From Campylobacteraceae bacterium (lineage in GTDB: Bacteria > Campylobacterota > Campylobacteria > Campylobacterales > Arcobacteraceae), in the NCBI GenBank assembly GCA_013373175.1, contig JABXII010000007.1, positions 1 through 64,000 on the forward strand: a stretch of DNA of 64,000 nt. The letters are read 5' to 3'. The notes under the pieces were generated by a model that made no database searches, was not told the origin of the DNA, and was given only the letters and a program-made list of their open reading frames with translations. Both the position numbers and the translations under genes were made by a program. Shown piece after piece: positions 63,831 to 64,000 of the stretch (within the stretch, counting starts at the first letter, position 1; every line of letters starts with the position of its first letter).

Positions 63831-64000
63831 TTTTTCTTGATGTTTCGCATATTATTCTGTAATATATAGAGTTATAAAAAGGGTTTAATTCTTATTTTCA
63901 TTATAAAGAGATAAAAAGCTTTAATAATAAACTCCTATAGTATTTAGTACTTTCACCTTTTGTTATCTCAGTAGTCATCATCATTTTTTATTTAAACTTT
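63831..64000. other. Right edge inside genomic island, no clear gene
   Basis: 170 bases, AT-rich. The minus strand has a 27-codon ORF from 63984 (ATGATGATGACTACTGAG) without a visible SD; I do not call it. The island continues past the window, where a restored aroE is predicted. Confidence 0.5.

Noticed and set aside
63903-63984. 27-codon minus-strand ORF at the right edge
   Set aside because: No SD and no recognisable pattern; too short to support.

Overview
The window is a low-GC (roughly 28-30% by eye), gene-dense chromosomal segment. It most resembles a free-living Campylobacterota of the Arcobacter group. Reasons: UPF0323-type lipoprotein, MltC-like transglycosylase, ComEC without a nuclease domain, many cache/FIST/GGDEF and histidine-kinase sensors, frequent TTG/GTG starts, and a complete pyruvate dehydrogenase complex, which Arcobacter-type organisms carry although many relatives use pyruvate:acceptor oxidoreductase instead. 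The assignment is inferred from protein families; no rRNA or tRNA is present to confirm it.

Layout. 1-2045: 5' part of a chemoreceptor, a small HTH-like protein and a DUF5718-like protein. 2161-9157: an acyl-CoA operon (three CitE/HpcH-type lyase domains, one fused to an AMP-forming acyl-CoA ligase, plus a double-hotdog MaoC hydratase) ending in a possible 23-codon gene and divergent from an IclR regulator; it probably activates and cleaves C4/C5 dicarboxylic acids. 9185-17320: lipoate ligase and lipoyl synthase, divergent from aceE-aceF-lpd, so cofactor supply and the enzyme needing it sit side by side. 17380-32351: membrane protein, glucosaminidase with an internally duplicated partner, ABC-F ATPase, FIST-GGDEF sensor, a two-component pair, RraA, the ovothiol synthase OvoA, and ComEC. 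32352-54151: housekeeping and stress genes (response regulator, metal ABC transporter, MltC, DEAD-box helicase, Na+-symporter, exonuclease, queA, tatCB, TerB/DnaJ protein, BFD-like ferredoxins, nadE, lpxK, ATP-grasp ligase, gdhA, USP, PhzF).

The most interesting system is a probable metal (zinc) limitation regulon split between two loci. A paired Fur-family-style 7-1-7 palindrome (consensus TGCAACTnAGTYGCA, two copies about 43 bp apart) lies upstream of znuC-znuB-hisI/ribA and again, with the same two sequence variants, upstream of dksA, a zinc-finger gene, a His-tailed acidic protein and DUF1826. The first operon ends in an unusual fusion of phosphoribosyl-AMP cyclohydrolase (HisI) with GTP cyclohydrolase II (RibA). 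DUF1826 is visibly GC-richer than everything around it.

56245-64000 is a genomic island: a 3' remnant of aroE, a tyrosine recombinase, and a tightly overlapping four-gene LlaJI/McrBC-type restriction-modification operon (two D12-class adenine methyltransferases, a McrB-like GTPase with an unrecognised N-terminal domain, and a McrC-like PD-(D/E)xK nuclease). The right end of the island is outside the window.

Other non-coding signals include a dispersed 60-70 bp palindromic repeat in two intergenic positions, a structured leader with a terminator between queA and an exonuclease gene, a start codon in the loop of a 13-bp hairpin (comEC), and a DEAD-box helicase that appears to start at ATT.
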